From Megachile rotundata (lineage: Eukaryota > Arthropoda > Insecta > Hymenoptera > Megachilidae): a stretch of 64,000 nucleotides of DNA. The DNA is taken from contig NW_027473318.1 in the NCBI RefSeq assembly GCF_050947335.1, forward strand, positions 4,278,001 through 4,342,000, read 5' to 3'. Shown piece after piece: positions 62,767 through 64,000 of the stretch (its first letter is position 1; every line of letters starts with the position of its first letter). A model generated the notes under the pieces. The model did no database searches. It was not told the DNA's origin and saw only the letters and a program-made list of their open reading frames with translations. Made by a program: the position numbers and the translations under genes.

Positions 62767-63547
62767 AATCACAATCATACAATTATAATCATACAATCAC
62801 AATCATTCAATCACAATCGTACAATCTCAATCGCACAACCACAATCACACAATCACACTCATACAATCACAATCATACAATCACAATCATACAATCACAA
62901 AAATACAATCATAATCATACAATCACAATCATACAATCGCAATCATACAATCACAATCATACAATCATAATCATGCAATCACAATCATACGATCGCAATC
63001 ATACAATCACAATCATACCATCACAATCATACAATCACAATCATACAATCATAATCATACAATTACAATCATACATCACAATCATACAATCACAATCATA
63101 CAATCGCAATCATACAATCACAATCATACAATCATAATCATACAATTACAATCATACATCACAATCATACAATCACAATCATACAAACGCAATCATACAA
63201 TCACAATCATAGAATCACAATCATACAATCACAATCATACAATCACAATCATACAATCACAATCATACAATCACAATCATACAATCACAATCATACAATC
63301 ACAATCATACAATCACAATCATACAATCACAATCATACTATCTCAATCATACAATCACAATCATACAATCACAATCATTCAATCACAATCATACAATCAC
63401 AATCATACAATCACAATCATACAATCACAATCATACAATCACAATCATACAATCACAATCATACGTTCAAAATCATGCAATCACAATCATACAATCACAA
63501 TCATACAATCACAATCATACAATCACAATCATACAATCACAATCATA
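62767..63547 (+). repeat. B block gamma, copy 2
   Basis: Partner of 58,700-59,480. Contains a private ATAGAATC at 63,211. Confidence 0.75.
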
Positions 63548-63589
63548 CAATCACAATCATACAATCGCAATCATACAATCGCAATCATA

Positions 63590-63638
63590 CAATTACAATC
63601 TCCCAAATACAATCTCCCAAATACAATCACCCAAATAC
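63590..63638 (+). repeat. CTCCC cluster 17
   Basis: Two CTCCC units then CACCC. Confidence 0.85.
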
Positions 63639-63883
63639 AATCATACAATCACAATCATACAATCATAATCATACAATCACAATCATACAATCACAATCAT
63701 ACTTTCACAATCATACAATCACAATCATACAATCACAAAAATACAATCATAATCATACAATCACAATCATACAATCGCAATCATTCAATCACAATCATAC
63801 AATCATAATCATGCAATCACAATCACACAATCACAATCATACAATCACAATCGTACAATCACAATCATACAATCGCAATCATA

Positions 63884-63918
63884 CAATTACAATACCCCAA
63901 ATACAATCTCCCAAATAC
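63884..63918 (+). repeat. CTCCC cluster 18
   Basis: Two units, the first altered to ATACCCC. Confidence 0.82.
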
Positions 63919-64000
63919 AATCATACAATCACAATCATACAATCACAATCATACAATCACAATCATACAATCACAATCATACAATCACAATCATACAATG

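Larger units (their letters stand above)
1..64000 (+). repeat. 14-bp tandem satellite array, fills the window
   Basis: The monomer ACAATCACAATCAT repeats head to tail over the whole window, about 4,570 units, and runs off both ends. It splits into two ACAATC hexamers plus AT, so it probably arose by duplication of a hexamer. Every unit has the same orientation. Variants are mostly single substitutions (CGCAATC, CACGATC, CACAGTC, ATGCAATC, ATAGAATC, ATACGACC, ACTACCAC) and recur at fixed places in larger blocks. The + strand is almost devoid of G. No transposon, gene or unique sequence interrupts it. The class (eukaryotic satellite DNA) is inferred from size and hierarchy. I do not recognise the family and cannot assign a species. 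Confidence 0.97.
54335..64000 (+). repeat. Sub-array B: CTCCCAAATAC-type domain
   Basis: The 14-bp monomer is the same but the variant vocabulary differs from the first 54 kb. It has clusters of 1-4 CTCCCAAATACAAT units, a 13-bp ACATCACAATCAT unit, CGATCG, ACAAAAATACAATC, ATTCAAAATCATGC, ATAGCATCAC and ACTTTCAC. The A landmarks (ACGACCAC, ACTACCAC, ATTCAAAAAC, TATAAATA, GAGTCAAATAATC) are not seen here. Blocks of about 0.5-0.9 kb are duplicated inside the domain. It continues past the right edge of the window. Confidence 0.88.

Noticed and set aside
1..64000. CRISPR array
   Set aside because: There are no 23-40 bp repeats separated by unique spacers. Units are 14 bp, directly adjacent, and the variants are themselves repeated.
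1..64000. Telomeric repeat
   Set aside because: No TTAGGG, TTAGG, TTTAGGG or similar G-rich telomere unit on either strand. The reverse unit GATTGT repeats do not resemble a known telomere.
1..64000. CENP-B box or known centromeric monomer
   Set aside because: No TTCG...CGGG motif; the TTCG found in ATTCGCAATC lacks the CGGG part, and no monomer of about 120-180 bp is present.
1..64000. tRNA, rRNA or structured ncRNA
   Set aside because: With almost no G on the + strand there are hardly any G-C stems possible, and no conserved RNA motif was seen.
1..64000. Bacterial or phage origin
   Set aside because: No genes, Shine-Dalgarno sites or operon structure in 64 kb. An array of this length is not known to me in bacterial chromosomes.

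Overview
The whole 64,000-base window is one uninterrupted tandem-repeat (satellite/minisatellite) array. I find no protein-coding gene, RNA gene, mobile element or unique-sequence island. The monomer is 14 bp and, in the orientation given, reads ACAATCACAATCAT, i.e. two ACAATC hexamers plus AT. All units run in the same direction; I found no inverted segment. The + strand is nearly free of G: the consensus monomer is A 7, C 4, T 3, G 0. A 64-kb array of this kind with multi-kilobase higher-order structure points to a eukaryotic nuclear genome (subtelomeric, pericentromeric or interstitial heterochromatin). Nothing in the window lets me name the species.

There are two sub-arrays. Sub-array A (1 to about 54,334) is built from recurrent variant modules. 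The landmarks are a 228-bp block present 13 times, a TATAAATA/CTCCYAAAAAC module present roughly 45-50 times, paired AAACGAAAAC units 84 bp apart, ACTACCAC and ACGACCAC units, GAGTCAAATAATC, and an AATTATAATCAC element carrying a 2-bp deletion. These are arranged in higher-order repeats whose landmark spacing is mostly 3.1-5.0 kb, with shorter 1.5-kb steps. Larger blocks are duplicated again at offsets of 1,512, about 4,720, about 4,954-5,010, 13,870, 16,990, 39,901 and about 45,830 bp, with copies differing by a few substitutions and whole 14-bp units. Sub-array B (about 54,335 to 64,000) uses the same monomer but different variants: clusters of CTCCCAAATACAAT units, a 13-bp ACATCACAATCAT unit, CGATCG, ACAAAAATAC and ATTCAAAATCATG. 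The A-specific landmarks are not seen there. B has its own duplicated blocks of about 0.5-0.9 kb.

Repeat phase is tightly kept. Every long-range offset I tested, 15 in all, equals a multiple of 14 after correcting for three identifiable events: -2 bp (11 copies, A), +1 bp (once, near 37,407) and -1 bp (about 18 copies, B). This is what unequal crossing-over or conversion in register would give. One tandem duplication (8,750-10,270 / 10,262-11,782, period exactly 108 monomers) has a junction whose crossover tract can be read directly.

The long open frames, all on the + strand and up to 467 codons, follow from the monomer. It contains no stop codon in any forward frame, and because 14 is not a multiple of 3 all three frames encode the same 14-residue cycle (IQSQSYNHNHTITI). 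The reverse strand carries TGA in every monomer. They are not annotated as genes. No promoter, terminator, CRISPR array, tRNA or rRNA is supported.
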